Positions 1 through 8,691 of a stretch of DNA of 64,000 nucleotides are shown here, one piece after another. This DNA comes from Snuella sedimenti (GTDB taxonomy: Bacteria > Bacteroidota > Bacteroidia > Flavobacteriales > Flavobacteriaceae): NCBI RefSeq assembly GCF_016428595.1, contig NZ_JAELVQ010000001.1, forward strand, positions 1 through 64,000. Direction: 5' to 3'. The stretch's first letter is position 1; every line of letters starts with the position of its first letter. A program made the translations under genes and the position numbers. A model generated the notes under the pieces. The model searched no databases. It saw nothing but the letters and a program-made list of their open reading frames with translations, and was not told where the DNA came from.

Positions 1-35
1 ATATTCACATTTATATATAACATGACTAAGTTTCT

Positions 36-60
36 TATATTTGTTCATAGTACAAATATA
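36..60. repeat. 9-bp inverted repeat containing two opposed TATATTTG boxes
   Basis: TATATTTGT at 36-44 and its reverse complement ACAAATATA at 52-60 face each other across 7 bases. Each arm contains a perfect Bacteroidota -7 box (TAnnTTTG), one on each strand. No TTG is found at the expected -33 distance on either side, so promoter activity is uncertain. It could be the promoter of a gene lying to the left of the window, or an operator. Confidence 0.35.
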
Positions 61-80
61 GGCATAGCCTTCAGAACATG

Positions 81-105
81 ACCACCAGCAAAGCAGGTGG
101 TTTTA
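81..105 (+). terminator. Hairpin with T-rich tail, possible terminator of a gene left of the window
   Basis: ACCACC (81-86) pairs with GGTGGT (96-101), a short inner GC/GC pair closes on AAA, and TTTTAT follows. This fits a rho-independent terminator reading rightward, or a REP-like palindrome. No gene reading rightward is visible in the first 80 bases, so its source is unknown. Confidence 0.4.
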
Positions 106-116
106 TAAGATGAAAT

Positions 117-152
117 AAAATCCAACTAGTTATTACTAACTAATTGGATTTT
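117..152 (-). terminator. Terminator after tRNA-Arg
   Basis: AAAATCCAACTAGTTA and TAACTAATTGGATTTT form a long hairpin around a TTAC loop with one or two mismatches. Read on the minus strand it ends in TTTTATTT just downstream of the tRNA-Arg gene, so it most likely ends the yqeY-tRNA transcript. Confidence 0.7.
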
Positions 153-157
153 CCCTG

Positions 158-231
158 TGACCGCGGAGGGATTCGAACCCCCAACCCTCAGAGCCGAAAT
201 CTGATATTCTATCCAGTTGAACTACGCAGCC
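158..231 (-). tRNA. tRNA-Arg (anticodon UCG)
   Basis: The reverse complement folds as a cloverleaf. The acceptor arm starts GGCTGCG and closes with CGCGGTC (two G-U pairs), followed by discriminator A at 158. The T arm contains GGTTCGAATCC. The anticodon stem TCAGA/TCTGA holds the loop TTTCGGC, giving anticodon TCG, which reads CGA-type arginine codons. The 3' CCA is not encoded. It lies 16 bases downstream of the YqeY-like gene on the same strand and is probably co-transcribed with it. Confidence 0.95.
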
Positions 232-247
232 ATTATGTTTATAATAT

Positions 248-697
248 TTAAGACAATTGCTGTTTTACGATGTTAGAAATAGTCTTACCATCCGCTTTTC
301 CTGCTAATTCTTTGCTAACAATCCCCATAACCTTCCCCATATCTTTCATGCCTTGAGCACCAACATTAGCAATTACTCTTACAACAACTTCTTTAATAGC
401 GTCTTCGCCTAAAGCTTCAGGCAAGAACTGACTTATTACTTCTGCCTCTGCCAATTCTGGAGCAGCTAAATCCTCGCGCCCTTGGTCTAAATAAACCGCA
501 GCACTATCCTTACGTTGTTTTACCTGCTTTTGAAGTATTTTAAGTTCTTGTTCTTCCGTTAACTCTGCCTGAGCTCCACTTTCTGTTTGCGCAAGTAAGA
601 TGGCCGATTTCACAGCCCTTAAAGCCGTTAAAGCTGTTTGATCTTTAGCCTTCATGGCTGCTTTTAGCGCCCCCATTATGTCTTGTTGTAAACTCAT
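248..697 (-). CDS. GatB/YqeY domain protein
   Basis: The 149-residue protein matches the stand-alone YqeY family along its whole length. It has the helical first half with a QRKDSAAVYLDQGREDLA segment (about 61-78), then ELAEAEVISQFLP, and the C-terminal Gly-Lys-rich helix pair around GKVMG (121-125). The family resembles the tRNA-binding tail domain of the GatB amidotransferase subunit, but a stand-alone YqeY has no settled function. It follows ftsZ on the same strand, though a strong hairpin at 787-814 separates the two, so it likely has its own promoter and shares a transcript with tRNA-Arg. Confidence 0.93.
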   Translation of the reverse strand: MSLQQDIMGALKAAMKAKDQTALTALRAVKSAILLAQTESGAQAELTEEQELKILQKQVKQRKDSAAVYLDQGREDLAAPELAEAEVISQFLPEALGEDAIKEVVVRVIANVGAQGMKDMGKVMGIVSKELAGKADGKTISNIVKQQLS

Positions 698-780
698 AAT
701 TATACGTTGTAAAGTAGCTGCGAATATAAAAAATAGATTGTTGCTTACATAAAGAATATTGCAAAAAATCCTTATTTAAC

Positions 781-814
781 AAAAAACCCGATAAGCTGAG
801 GGAAACTTATCGGG
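781..814 (-). terminator. Intrinsic terminator of the dcw operon, after ftsZ
   Basis: A perfect 9-bp stem CCCGATAAG (787-795) / CTTATCGGG (806-814) encloses a 10-base loop. On the minus strand it is followed at once by TTTTTT (786-781). It lies 31 bases past the ftsZ stop and is the clearest terminator of the division cluster. Confidence 0.9.
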
Positions 815-844
815 AATCATAACTAAGTAAGGTCAGTGTATTTT

Positions 845-2812
845 TTAATCGACGTTATCGTGCAAAAAGGAATTATTGCTTCTTAATTGAATATCGTCAT
901 TGTCATCAACACCAATACTCGTCCTTGAGATATCAGTTTCAGAGGAATGTTTTGCATCCTCTAAATTAACGCCTTGTCGCTTATAGGCAGGTATCTTTTC
1001 AATATCATCAATTTTCGCATTGTTGAATTTATAATTGAAGTCCTTCATCTTTCTTCTGCGCTCTGCAGCGCGCTCTTTAAGCATATCGGATATAGGACTG
1101 TTCATTGGATCCACCTCGTCTGTTGGTGCCTCCTCTACCTCTTGTGGTTTCTCTAATTGTTTCTTTTCAAATACGATATCACTAGACTCCAGATCTTCCA
1201 AAGTTTTCTTTGCTTTAATCTGTTTTCTGGTAGTAGTAGATTCCAACTCAATATAGTCATCTAAAGCATAACGCACCTCTCCTTGTTCGTTAGATTCTGT
1301 AACTGTTATAAGTTCTATATAATCTTTTACGGGAATCTTCTTTATACTATCGTTAATAGCTTTTGATTCACTAACATCTTCTTTCTCGGTATTTTCTTTA
1401 GTCGGACTTATTGGCATATCAAAAGTTAAGGTAATTTGTTGTTCTTCTTCAACATCAACTTTTTCTATATTCGACATTCTTGTTACCGGCTTTATTACAA
1501 AGTCTTCATCTTCCTGATAATTAGCCTTAACTTCATCATAAACCACATCGATATTTTTAATAACTTCAGATGTAGGTACTATGCTATCATCTTTAGGTAT
1601 TTTTACAGTAGATTGCTTATTCGAAACATTATTTTCGGGTGTACCAAACTCTAAGTCTTCCGAATCTACATCTAAAGTATGCCTAACAATTGGAGGGTCT
1701 TTTTTCTTCTCCAGTTCTATAACCGGTGCAATAATAACCGGATCCTTTTCGGCGGCACTTAGTTCTTTATCTTCAGTAAGCGAATGGATTACTTTCTTTG
1801 TTTCTGTGTTAGAAATTTCATCTTGTTGTTCTACATTAAAACCAGTAGCTATAATAGTTACAGCAATGGACTCTTCAAGCGATTCGTCTTCACCAACACC
1901 CATAATAATATTAGCGCCGTGTCCTGCTTCATTTTGAATATGATCGTTAATCTCACCTATTTCATCAATGGTTATTTCCTGAGCTCCAGAAACAATAAGC
2001 AGTAATACGTTTTTGGCTCCTGTAATTTTGTTATCGTTCAGCAATGGTGAGTCTAACGCCTTACGTATCGCCTCTTGCGCACGATTTTGACCAGACGCCA
2101 AGGCAGACCCCATAATAGCAGTACCACTATTGCTTAATACGGTTTTAGCATCACGTAAATCGATGTTTTGTGTATAGTGATGGGTAATAACTTCGGCTAT
2201 ACCACGAGCAGCAGTAGATAGCACTTCATCTGCTTTTGAGAACCCAGCCTTAAAGCCAAGGTTACCATAAACTTCACGAAGCTTATTGTTATTTATTACG
2301 ATTAAAGAATCGACAACATTGCGTAAGTTTTCAATTCCTTTTTGAGCTTGTTCTAAGCGCATCTTACCTTCAAACTGGAATGGCATGGTTACAATACCTA
2401 CTGTTAAGATATCTAAATCTTTAGCCATTTTAGCTATAATAGGCGCTGCACCGGTACCAGTACCTCCTCCCATACCTGCGGTAATAAACACCATTTTTGT
2501 ATTAGTATCTAGCATTTGGGAAATATCCTCAAAACTTTCAACAGCAGATTGCTCTCCTATATCTGGATTTGCACCAGCTCCTAACCCTTCAGTAAGATTA
2601 AGTCCTAATTGAATTTTATTAGGAACACCACTATTTTGAAGTGCTTGTGCGTCTGTATTGCAAATATAAAAATCTACTCCTTTTATACCTTGTTGGAACA
2701 TATGGTTAATGGCATTACTACCACCACCACCAACACCAATAACCTTAATGACATTTGATTGATTCTTGGGCAAATCAAATGTTATGCTTTCGAATTCTTT
2801 TTTGCTGCTCAT
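845..2812 (-). CDS. ftsZ: Cell division GTPase FtsZ
   Basis: FtsZ polymerises with GTP at mid-cell into the cytokinetic ring. The tubulin-like GTPase domain covers about residues 15-330, with the nucleotide signature GGGTGTG at 115-121 and the T7 catalytic loop N216-x-D218-x-x-D221 intact. A very long acidic linker of roughly 300 residues follows, ending in the tail LRSNNSFLHDNVD that would bind FtsA. At 655 residues it is far longer than E. coli FtsZ (383), which is usual for Flavobacteriia. It is the last gene of the dcw operon, 58 bases after ftsA, and precedes a strong terminator. Confidence 0.98.
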   Translation of the reverse strand: MSSKKEFESITFDLPKNQSNVIKVIGVGGGGSNAINHMFQQGIKGVDFYICNTDAQALQNSGVPNKIQLGLNLTEGLGAGANPDIGEQSAVESFEDISQMLDTNTKMVFITAGMGGGTGTGAAPIIAKMAKDLDILTVGIVTMPFQFEGKMRLEQAQKGIENLRNVVDSLIVINNNKLREVYGNLGFKAGFSKADEVLSTAARGIAEVITHHYTQNIDLRDAKTVLSNSGTAIMGSALASGQNRAQEAIRKALDSPLLNDNKITGAKNVLLLIVSGAQEITIDEIGEINDHIQNEAGHGANIIMGVGEDESLEESIAVTIIATGFNVEQQDEISNTETKKVIHSLTEDKELSAAEKDPVIIAPVIELEKKKDPPIVRHTLDVDSEDLEFGTPENNVSNKQSTVKIPKDDSIVPTSEVIKNIDVVYDEVKANYQEDEDFVIKPVTRMSNIEKVDVEEEQQITLTFDMPISPTKENTEKEDVSESKAINDSIKKIPVKDYIELITVTESNEQGEVRYALDDYIELESTTTRKQIKAKKTLEDLESSDIVFEKKQLEKPQEVEEAPTDEVDPMNSPISDMLKERAAERRRKMKDFNYKFNNAKIDDIEKIPAYKRQGVNLEDAKHSSETDISRTSIGVDDNDDIQLRSNNSFLHDNVD

Positions 2813-2870
2813 AAATTCTGTTTTACTGGTATTAATACTTTAATTTTTACTTTTCTTTTCAATGGATTTT

Positions 2871-4184
2871 TTATTCAGCGTTATCAAGAAAATCCTTGAC
2901 ACGTTCGGTTAACTTATCTAAAAAAGAGCGTCGCTCTTTAACGGGTTTCTCAATAATTTCCTCTTCTGGAACTTCATTATCATTAGCTTTAGCTGTCTCG
3001 GCTTCAGTTTCTACGCGTTTTCTTTCTTGACGTTTTAATCCGTCTAAAACCAAGCCTACAGCTGTAGCATACAGAGGACTTGTAATGTCTGCATCGCTAT
3101 CGCCTGCCAAATGTTCGTTAGGATATCCTATTCGGGTATCCATACCGGTAATATATTCTACCAACTGTTTTAAATGCTTTAGCTGTGCCCCACCACCTGT
3201 TAAAACAATACCGGCTATTAATTTTTTCTTTTGTTCTTCGTGTCCGTAATTTTTAATCTCGACATATACCTGTTCAACTATTTCAACCACACGTGCATGA
3301 ATAATCTTTGAAAGGTTTTTTAAGGTTATCTCCTTTGGCTCTCTACCTCTTAACCCAGGTATGGACACAATTTCGTTATCCTTATTTTCTCCGGGCCAAG
3401 CAGACCCAAACTTAATTTTAAGCAATTCTGCTTGCTTCTCAATGATGGAGCAACCTTCTTTTATATCTTCGGTAATGACATTACCTCCAAAGGGAATCAC
3501 TGCCGTATGACGAATGATACCGTCTCTAAATATTGCCAGATCTGTAGTTCCTCCTCCTATATCGATGAGAGCTACACCTGCTTCTTTTTCTTCCTGACTT
3601 AAAACAGCATTAGCTGATGCCAACGGTTCTAAGGTAATGCCTTCCAGATTCAGTCCGGCACTTTGTACGCAACGGCCAATATTACGTATAGACGATACCT
3701 GTCCTACAACTACATGGAAATTTGCCTCCAAACGGCCGCCATACATCCCTATTGGCTCCTTAATCTCGGCCTGACCATCAACCTTATACTCTTGAGGCAA
3801 CACATGAATAATCTCTTCACCGGGAAGCATCACCAATTTGTGTACCTGATTGATAAGTCGGTCTATATCATCATCATCTATAACATGCTCAGAGTTTGGT
3901 CTAGTAATGTAATCACTATGCTGTAAACTACGAATATGCTGCCCTGCAATACCAACGGTAACTCCTTCTATTTTCATATCGGCAGCGACTTCTGCCTCCT
4001 GAACAGCTTGCTGGATAGACTGAATGGTTTGTGTAATATTATTTACGACACCTCGGTGTACTCCTAAACTTTTGGATTTACCAATACCTAAAATTTCTAA
4101 TTTGCCGTAATCATTTTTACGACCGATCATTGCCACAATTTTTGTGGTTCCTATATCTAATCCAACTGCTATATTATGCTCCAT
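2871..4184 (-). CDS. ftsA: Cell division protein FtsA
   Basis: FtsA is the actin-like protein that tethers FtsZ filaments to the inner membrane. Seen here: the phosphate-1 motif LDIGTT starting at residue 9, a second ATP-binding segment IDIGGGTTDLAIF (about 207-219), the adenosine segment LTGGGAQL, and a basic-amphipathic C-terminal helix (RRSFLDKLTERVKDFL) typical of the membrane-targeting sequence. Its 437 residues are normal for the family. It starts four bases after ftsQ and lies just before ftsZ, the order found in almost all dcw clusters. Confidence 0.97.
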   Translation of the reverse strand: MEHNIAVGLDIGTTKIVAMIGRKNDYGKLEILGIGKSKSLGVHRGVVNNITQTIQSIQQAVQEAEVAADMKIEGVTVGIAGQHIRSLQHSDYITRPNSEHVIDDDDIDRLINQVHKLVMLPGEEIIHVLPQEYKVDGQAEIKEPIGMYGGRLEANFHVVVGQVSSIRNIGRCVQSAGLNLEGITLEPLASANAVLSQEEKEAGVALIDIGGGTTDLAIFRDGIIRHTAVIPFGGNVITEDIKEGCSIIEKQAELLKIKFGSAWPGENKDNEIVSIPGLRGREPKEITLKNLSKIIHARVVEIVEQVYVEIKNYGHEEQKKKLIAGIVLTGGGAQLKHLKQLVEYITGMDTRIGYPNEHLAGDSDADITSPLYATAVGLVLDGLKRQERKRVETEAETAKANDNEVPEEEIIEKPVKERRSFLDKLTERVKDFLDNAE

Positions 4185-4188
4185 AGAT

Positions 4189-4911
4189 TCATGCTTTGGT
4201 ACACACTACTTGGTTATCAAATTGCAAATTGACTTTATTGTAATCATCAAGCGTTTTCTCTTTTAAACTTTTTTGATAAAACGCTTTTAGGTTATTTATT
4301 TTTTTGTCTAAATTCGTTACATCTCCTAATTGCACTAAAAACTTACATTGTCTAAGTTTTAAATAAATAGTCCTATCTGTACTCTGATGAATCTCAAAAA
4401 CATTCTTTTCTAAGAAGGCATCATTTCTAATTTTACTTGCGATTTTATAAACGTTTTTTAAGTTATTTTTTTCAACAAAACCTGTTACAAGTGGCACTCT
4501 TGCTGAATAATTTGTTGACAATGGCATAAAAAGACCTTCATCATCGATATAGTAAGATGCATTCGTACTTACTCTAGCAATCGGGGTTCTTTGTTCAATA
4601 TCAGCATTAAGTGTTCCATTAACAGTAACATACACTTCGGCAGTTTTAATCATTGGGTTAGAATTCAGGGCATTCTCCAACTTATTCAAAACTAAAGTTT
4701 CTTTGGCAACATTTTTAAGCCCCCCTCGATTTTGTATTAACAATTTACTAACAGTCTCATTCGTTATAAAAAGATTGTTTTCACCAATAAAAGTGACAAC
4801 AGGTTTAGACACTTTTCTTGCTGCATTTCTATCGGAAGCAAAAGCATACAAAAACACTACTAAAAATAGCAACAAAATCATTTTTATGTATGTCCATTTA
4901 CTTCGCAACAC
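4189..4911 (-). CDS. ftsQ: Cell division protein FtsQ/DivIB-like
   Basis: A 240-residue bitopic membrane protein with a short cytoplasmic start, one membrane segment (about residues 10-25) and a periplasmic part that begins with a POTRA-like region (about 38-110: a helical stretch, then IKTAEVYVTVNGTLNADIEQRTPIARV). FtsQ links early and late division proteins in the divisome. Identity rests on this layout and on position: the start codon overlaps the murC end by 14 bases and the gene is followed directly by ftsA. Sequence conservation of FtsQ is weak across phyla, so domain pattern and synteny carry the call. Confidence 0.9.
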   Translation of the reverse strand: MLRSKWTYIKMILLLFLVVFLYAFASDRNAARKVSKPVVTFIGENNLFITNETVSKLLIQNRGGLKNVAKETLVLNKLENALNSNPMIKTAEVYVTVNGTLNADIEQRTPIARVSTNASYYIDDEGLFMPLSTNYSARVPLVTGFVEKNNLKNVYKIASKIRNDAFLEKNVFEIHQSTDRTIYLKLRQCKFLVQLGDVTNLDKKINNLKAFYQKSLKEKTLDDYNKVNLQFDNQVVCTKA

Positions 4912-6250
4912 TGAATTCTTTTTTTATATGTTTAACTTGTTCTCCTATATCTCCGGCCCCAATGGTTAGAACAATTTGCGCTTTACTTTCACGAATTTTA
5001 TCAAGCAACTCCAGTTTGTCCACCAATTGCTTGTTATTACTGTCAATCTTACCCAACAACCACTCCGATGTCACTCCTTCAATAGGCAATTCCCTAGCTG
5101 GGTAAATATCCAGGAGCATGACCTCATCAAACTGCGACAAGCTTTTAGCAAATTCATCAACAAAATCGCGTGTTCTGGTATACAAATGTGGTTGAAAAAT
5201 TGCCAATACTCTTTTTTCTGGGTACATTTCGCGTACAGCCTGATATACTGCATTTATTTCTTCCGGATGGTGCGCATAATCATCTATAAACACCAGGTTT
5301 TCAGTTTTTATATGATAGCTAAAACGCCTTTTAACACCCCTATAAGACGCTAAAGCCTTGGCGAGCCGTTGGTAAGGGCAACCATATTCTACAGCCATCG
5401 CCAAAGCTATTAACGCATTTGACAAATTATGTCTACCGGGTAAGTTAAATTCTAAATCTTTAAGTATGGTTTTTGGTGTTTTTACATCAAAAACATAAGC
5501 TCCATTCTTTATTTTTATATTTTGGACCGAATAATCGGAGTCATCTTCTATTCCATAGGTAATACCTTGTAATGGCAGTCCATTTTTAATAAACAATTTA
5601 CCTTTAGGTTTTAGTCTTTTTGAGAAGGCAACAAATGAGTCGTTCAAGGCATCGGCTTCACCATAAACATCCAAATGGTCTGCATCCATAGAAGTAATGC
5701 ATGCAATATCGGGTGAAAGCGTTAAAAACGAACGATCGAACTCATCAGCCTCAACTACAGAAACCTCAGATCCGTTACTAATTAAATTTGAGTTGTAATT
5801 TTCACTGACGCCTCCTAAAAATGCCGTTAATGCAACATCACTCTCATACATTAAATGCCCCAATATACTTGTGGTTGTAGTTTTACCATGGGTACCTGCT
5901 ATAGCCAAACAAAATGTATTTTGAGTAATTATCCCCAAAACCTGCGAGCGTTTTAAAACAACAAATCCTTGACTATTAAAATATTCAAATTCTTTATGGT
6001 CTTTAGGAACTGCCGGTGTATACACTACTAAAGTCGTTTTTTTATCAAGAAACGCATCTCCTATATTCTTAACAGCATCTTGAAAATGCACAGGAATACC
6101 CAACTTTTCCAAAGCATCTGTAATATCTGTTTGCGTTTTATCGTAACCTGCAACCTGTTTGTTATTAGCTTTAAAATAGCGTGCCAAGGCACTCATACCA
6201 ATGCCCCCTATACCAACAAAATAGATATTATGTATACTGTTTAAATCCAT
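4898..6250 (-). CDS. murC: UDP-N-acetylmuramate--L-alanine ligase MurC
   Basis: MurC adds L-alanine to UDP-MurNAc in the cytoplasm, the first peptide step of peptidoglycan. The N-terminal Rossmann-like segment FVGIGGIGMSALA (11-23), the Mur ligase ATP loop GTHGKTTT (119-126), the DADHLD segment, and the C-terminal DDYAHHPEEI motif identify MurC rather than MurD, E or F. Its 450 residues are typical. It is packed with murG (3-base gap) and overlaps ftsQ. The ddl gene that often sits between murC and ftsQ in Proteobacteria is absent. Confidence 0.97.
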   Translation of the reverse strand: MDLNSIHNIYFVGIGGIGMSALARYFKANNKQVAGYDKTQTDITDALEKLGIPVHFQDAVKNIGDAFLDKKTTLVVYTPAVPKDHKEFEYFNSQGFVVLKRSQVLGIITQNTFCLAIAGTHGKTTTTSILGHLMYESDVALTAFLGGVSENYNSNLISNGSEVSVVEADEFDRSFLTLSPDIACITSMDADHLDVYGEADALNDSFVAFSKRLKPKGKLFIKNGLPLQGITYGIEDDSDYSVQNIKIKNGAYVFDVKTPKTILKDLEFNLPGRHNLSNALIALAMAVEYGCPYQRLAKALASYRGVKRRFSYHIKTENLVFIDDYAHHPEEINAVYQAVREMYPEKRVLAIFQPHLYTRTRDFVDEFAKSLSQFDEVMLLDIYPARELPIEGVTSEWLLGKIDSNNKQLVDKLELLDKIRESKAQIVLTIGAGDIGEQVKHIKKEFSVAK

Positions 6251-6253
6251 TTA

Positions 6254-7348
6254 CTATTTATTCAGAAGCTTTTCCACTTCGTCTGCTATTTGATTCGTAG
6301 CATTTATCAATGCCATTTTTTTTATATTGCCCCCCATTTGCTTTTGCATTTCGGAAGATGCTATAAGCTGTGAAAATTGATGTTCGAAATCAACTTCCAA
6401 ATCTTTTTCCTGAATTAACATTGCCGCATCCTGTTCTACAATGGCCATTGCATTTTTTGTTTGATGATCTTCGGCCACATTAGGAGATGGTATAAATATT
6501 ACTGGCTTACCTACAATACACAACTCAGACACCGAACTTGCCCCTGCTCGTGAAATGATTATATCAGCTGCCGCATAGGCATAATCCATATTATTTAAAA
6601 ACGCATACACCTGGACATCCTTGGTATGGTTGTAAATTTTATACTGCTGATAGTACAGCTTACCACACTGCCATATTATTTGGACATTTTTAGTGTCCAA
6701 AAAATCTAATTCTTTCTCTATAAGCTCATTAACACGTCTAGCTCCCAAACTACCTCCCAATACGAGCAACGTATATTTTCCATGTTTTAAATTGAAAAAG
6801 TTCTTGGCTTCTACGGCCTTAGTATCAATATCCAACAGATCTTGTCTTACTGGATTACCCGTTTTTATAATTTTATCTTTAGGAAAAAAACGCTCCAAAC
6901 CATCATAAGCCACACATATTTTGTCCACTTTCTTAGCCAATAATTTATTAGTTATTCCAGGAAATGAATTTTGCTCCTGTATTAAGCACGGCACATTATT
7001 GGATGCTGCCACTTGTAGCACAGGACCACTGGCAAAACCTCCAGTCCCAATTACCACATCTGGCTTAAAATCTTTAATAATTTTTCGAGCACTCCATAAA
7101 CTGCTTATTAATTTAAACGGGAACATCATATTTTTTAACGTTAACCGTCGCTGAATTCCTGAAATCCACAAACCCTTGATAGCATATCCTGCCTGGGGTA
7201 CTTTCTCCATCTCCATACGATCCTTAGCTCCAACAAACAAAAACGTCGCATCCGGGAATCGTTTTTTTAATTCGTTGGCTATGGCGATAGCTGGGTAGAT
7301 ATGCCCCCCTGTTCCACCTCCAGACAATATGATCTTATAACTCTTCAT
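6254..7348 (-). CDS. murG: UDP-GlcNAc:lipid I transferase MurG
   Basis: MurG transfers GlcNAc from UDP-GlcNAc to lipid I, making lipid II on the inner face of the membrane. The N-terminal glycine loop [11 protein letters not shown] (10-20), the GTGGFASGP and NSFPGITNK segments, and the C-terminal donor-site stretch [22 protein letters not shown] are all present. Its 364 residues are the usual size. It is separated from ftsW by a 102-base gap containing a hairpin, the largest gap between mraZ and ftsZ. Confidence 0.97.
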   Translation of the reverse strand: MKSYKIILSGGGTGGHIYPAIAIANELKKRFPDATFLFVGAKDRMEMEKVPQAGYAIKGLWISGIQRRLTLKNMMFPFKLISSLWSARKIIKDFKPDVVIGTGGFASGPVLQVAASNNVPCLIQEQNSFPGITNKLLAKKVDKICVAYDGLERFFPKDKIIKTGNPVRQDLLDIDTKAVEAKNFFNLKHGKYTLLVLGGSLGARRVNELIEKELDFLDTKNVQIIWQCGKLYYQQYKIYNHTKDVQVYAFLNNMDYAYAAADIIISRAGASSVSELCIVGKPVIFIPSPNVAEDHQTKNAMAIVEQDAAMLIQEKDLEVDFEHQFSQLIASSEMQKQMGGNIKKMALINATNQIADEVEKLLNK

Positions 7349-7400
7349 TTCTTTAATTCTTCCCTATAAGAAAAACAGTTTCTTTTAATTTTTTTTCTAA

Positions 7401-7435
7401 AACCCACAAGGCTAAAAAAACCTTGCAGGTTTTAT
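7401..7435. repeat. Imperfect palindrome in the murG-ftsW gap
   Basis: AAAACC-CA-CAAGG (7401-7413) faces CCTTG-CA-GGTTTT (7423-7435), giving 11 paired positions with a symmetric CA/CA internal loop. The minus-strand 3' side is A-rich rather than T-rich, so it is a poor terminator. Similar AACCTNCAAGGTT palindromes recur in flavobacterial intergenic DNA as far as I recall, which would make it a dispersed repeat. No second copy was found in this window. Confidence 0.5.
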
Positions 7436-7450
7436 CATTAGTCACTCACG

Positions 7451-8650
7451 TTATATCGTTTCCGTTAAAATCTCTAACGGATTATCTTCAAAACTTTCTT
7501 TTTCCCGTTCTTTAATCTCTTCCCGTTTTACACTTACGCTCAATACAATTCCAATTGCCAAACAGGTCATCCAAATAGAGGTTCCCCCGCTACTAATTAA
7601 AGGCAACGTTTGTCCCGTTACAGGAAACAATTCAACAGCCACTGCCATATTAATAAATGCCTGAAACACAATGGGCAAACCAACACCCAACACCAATAAC
7701 TTCCCAAAAACCGTATCAGCTTTTTGAGATACAATAACAATTCTAAACAACAACCACATATACAAAATCACCAACACAAAACCGCCTATTAATCCGTACT
7801 CTTCAATAATAATGGCAAAAATAAAATCGGACGATGACTGTGGCAAAAAGTTCTTTTGAATACTTTTACCAGGCCCTACTCCTTGAATCCCTCCTGATGC
7901 TATGGCTATTTTAGCCTTTTCTATTTGATAATCTGCTTCTGTATCCTCTCCGTTAGAATAATTCTTAATTCTATTCTCCCAAGTAGTCACCTTTACATTT
8001 AAAGGCCCTGTAGTGAGTTTTGCTACCATGATAAAAAACACCAAAGCAACTACACCCAAACCAAATATAATTCCAAGATAACGCACAGGGTACCCTCCCA
8101 AGAACACCAATACTGCTACCATAGAAAACATAATAGCTGCTGTAGAAAAATTAGATGGCAAAATTAGAGCCAATACCAAAAACACCGGTCCCCATAAAGG
8201 CAACACAGATTCATTAAACGTAATCTTCCTATCTTTAATTTTTGACATATACCGAGCGACATATACCATAAGCACTACAAAGGCAAAAGTAGACGTCTGA
8301 AAAGACACGCCCACAATCGGAATTCGTATCCACCTACTGGCACTAGCCCCACCCATAACCGTACCTTGCAACATAGTAACTACCAACAGTACCAAAACAA
8401 AGGGAATCATTATTAATGACAAGCCCCTAAAGTAACGATAGGGTATTTTATGAACGCCATACATAATTACAAACCCCAAAAAGAGATGCATGAAATGCTT
8501 AACGAAAAACACAAAGGTATTCCCATCACCTGTATCGTAAGCCAAATCACTAGCTGCACTATAAACAGGTAAGAATGAAAAAATAGCCAATAACGCTGCT
8601 ATTGCCCAAATTAACCGATCGCCTTTTATGTTTTTAAATACTGCTTGCAC
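7451..8650 (-). CDS. ftsW: Lipid II polymerase / division protein FtsW (SEDS family)
   Basis: FtsW is the SEDS glycosyltransferase that polymerises septal glycan with its partner PBP. The 399 residues are mostly membrane helices (about ten). The family core GGIQGVGPGKS...LPQSSSDFIFAIIIEEYG and the late GQTLPLISSGGTS motif are intact. The start is GTG, giving MQAVFKNIKGDRLIWA, which matches flavobacterial homologues. It could be confused with RodA, but the position between murG and murD in the dcw cluster argues for FtsW. Confidence 0.95.
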   Translation of the reverse strand: MQAVFKNIKGDRLIWAIAALLAIFSFLPVYSAASDLAYDTGDGNTFVFFVKHFMHLFLGFVIMYGVHKIPYRYFRGLSLIMIPFVLVLLVVTMLQGTVMGGASASRWIRIPIVGVSFQTSTFAFVVLMVYVARYMSKIKDRKITFNESVLPLWGPVFLVLALILPSNFSTAAIMFSMVAVLVFLGGYPVRYLGIIFGLGVVALVFFIMVAKLTTGPLNVKVTTWENRIKNYSNGEDTEADYQIEKAKIAIASGGIQGVGPGKSIQKNFLPQSSSDFIFAIIIEEYGLIGGFVLVILYMWLLFRIVIVSQKADTVFGKLLVLGVGLPIVFQAFINMAVAVELFPVTGQTLPLISSGGTSIWMTCLAIGIVLSVSVKREEIKEREKESFEDNPLEILTETI

Positions 8651-8691
8651 TTTTTGTCAATATATCATTATGTACGTATACTTTATTTTAT

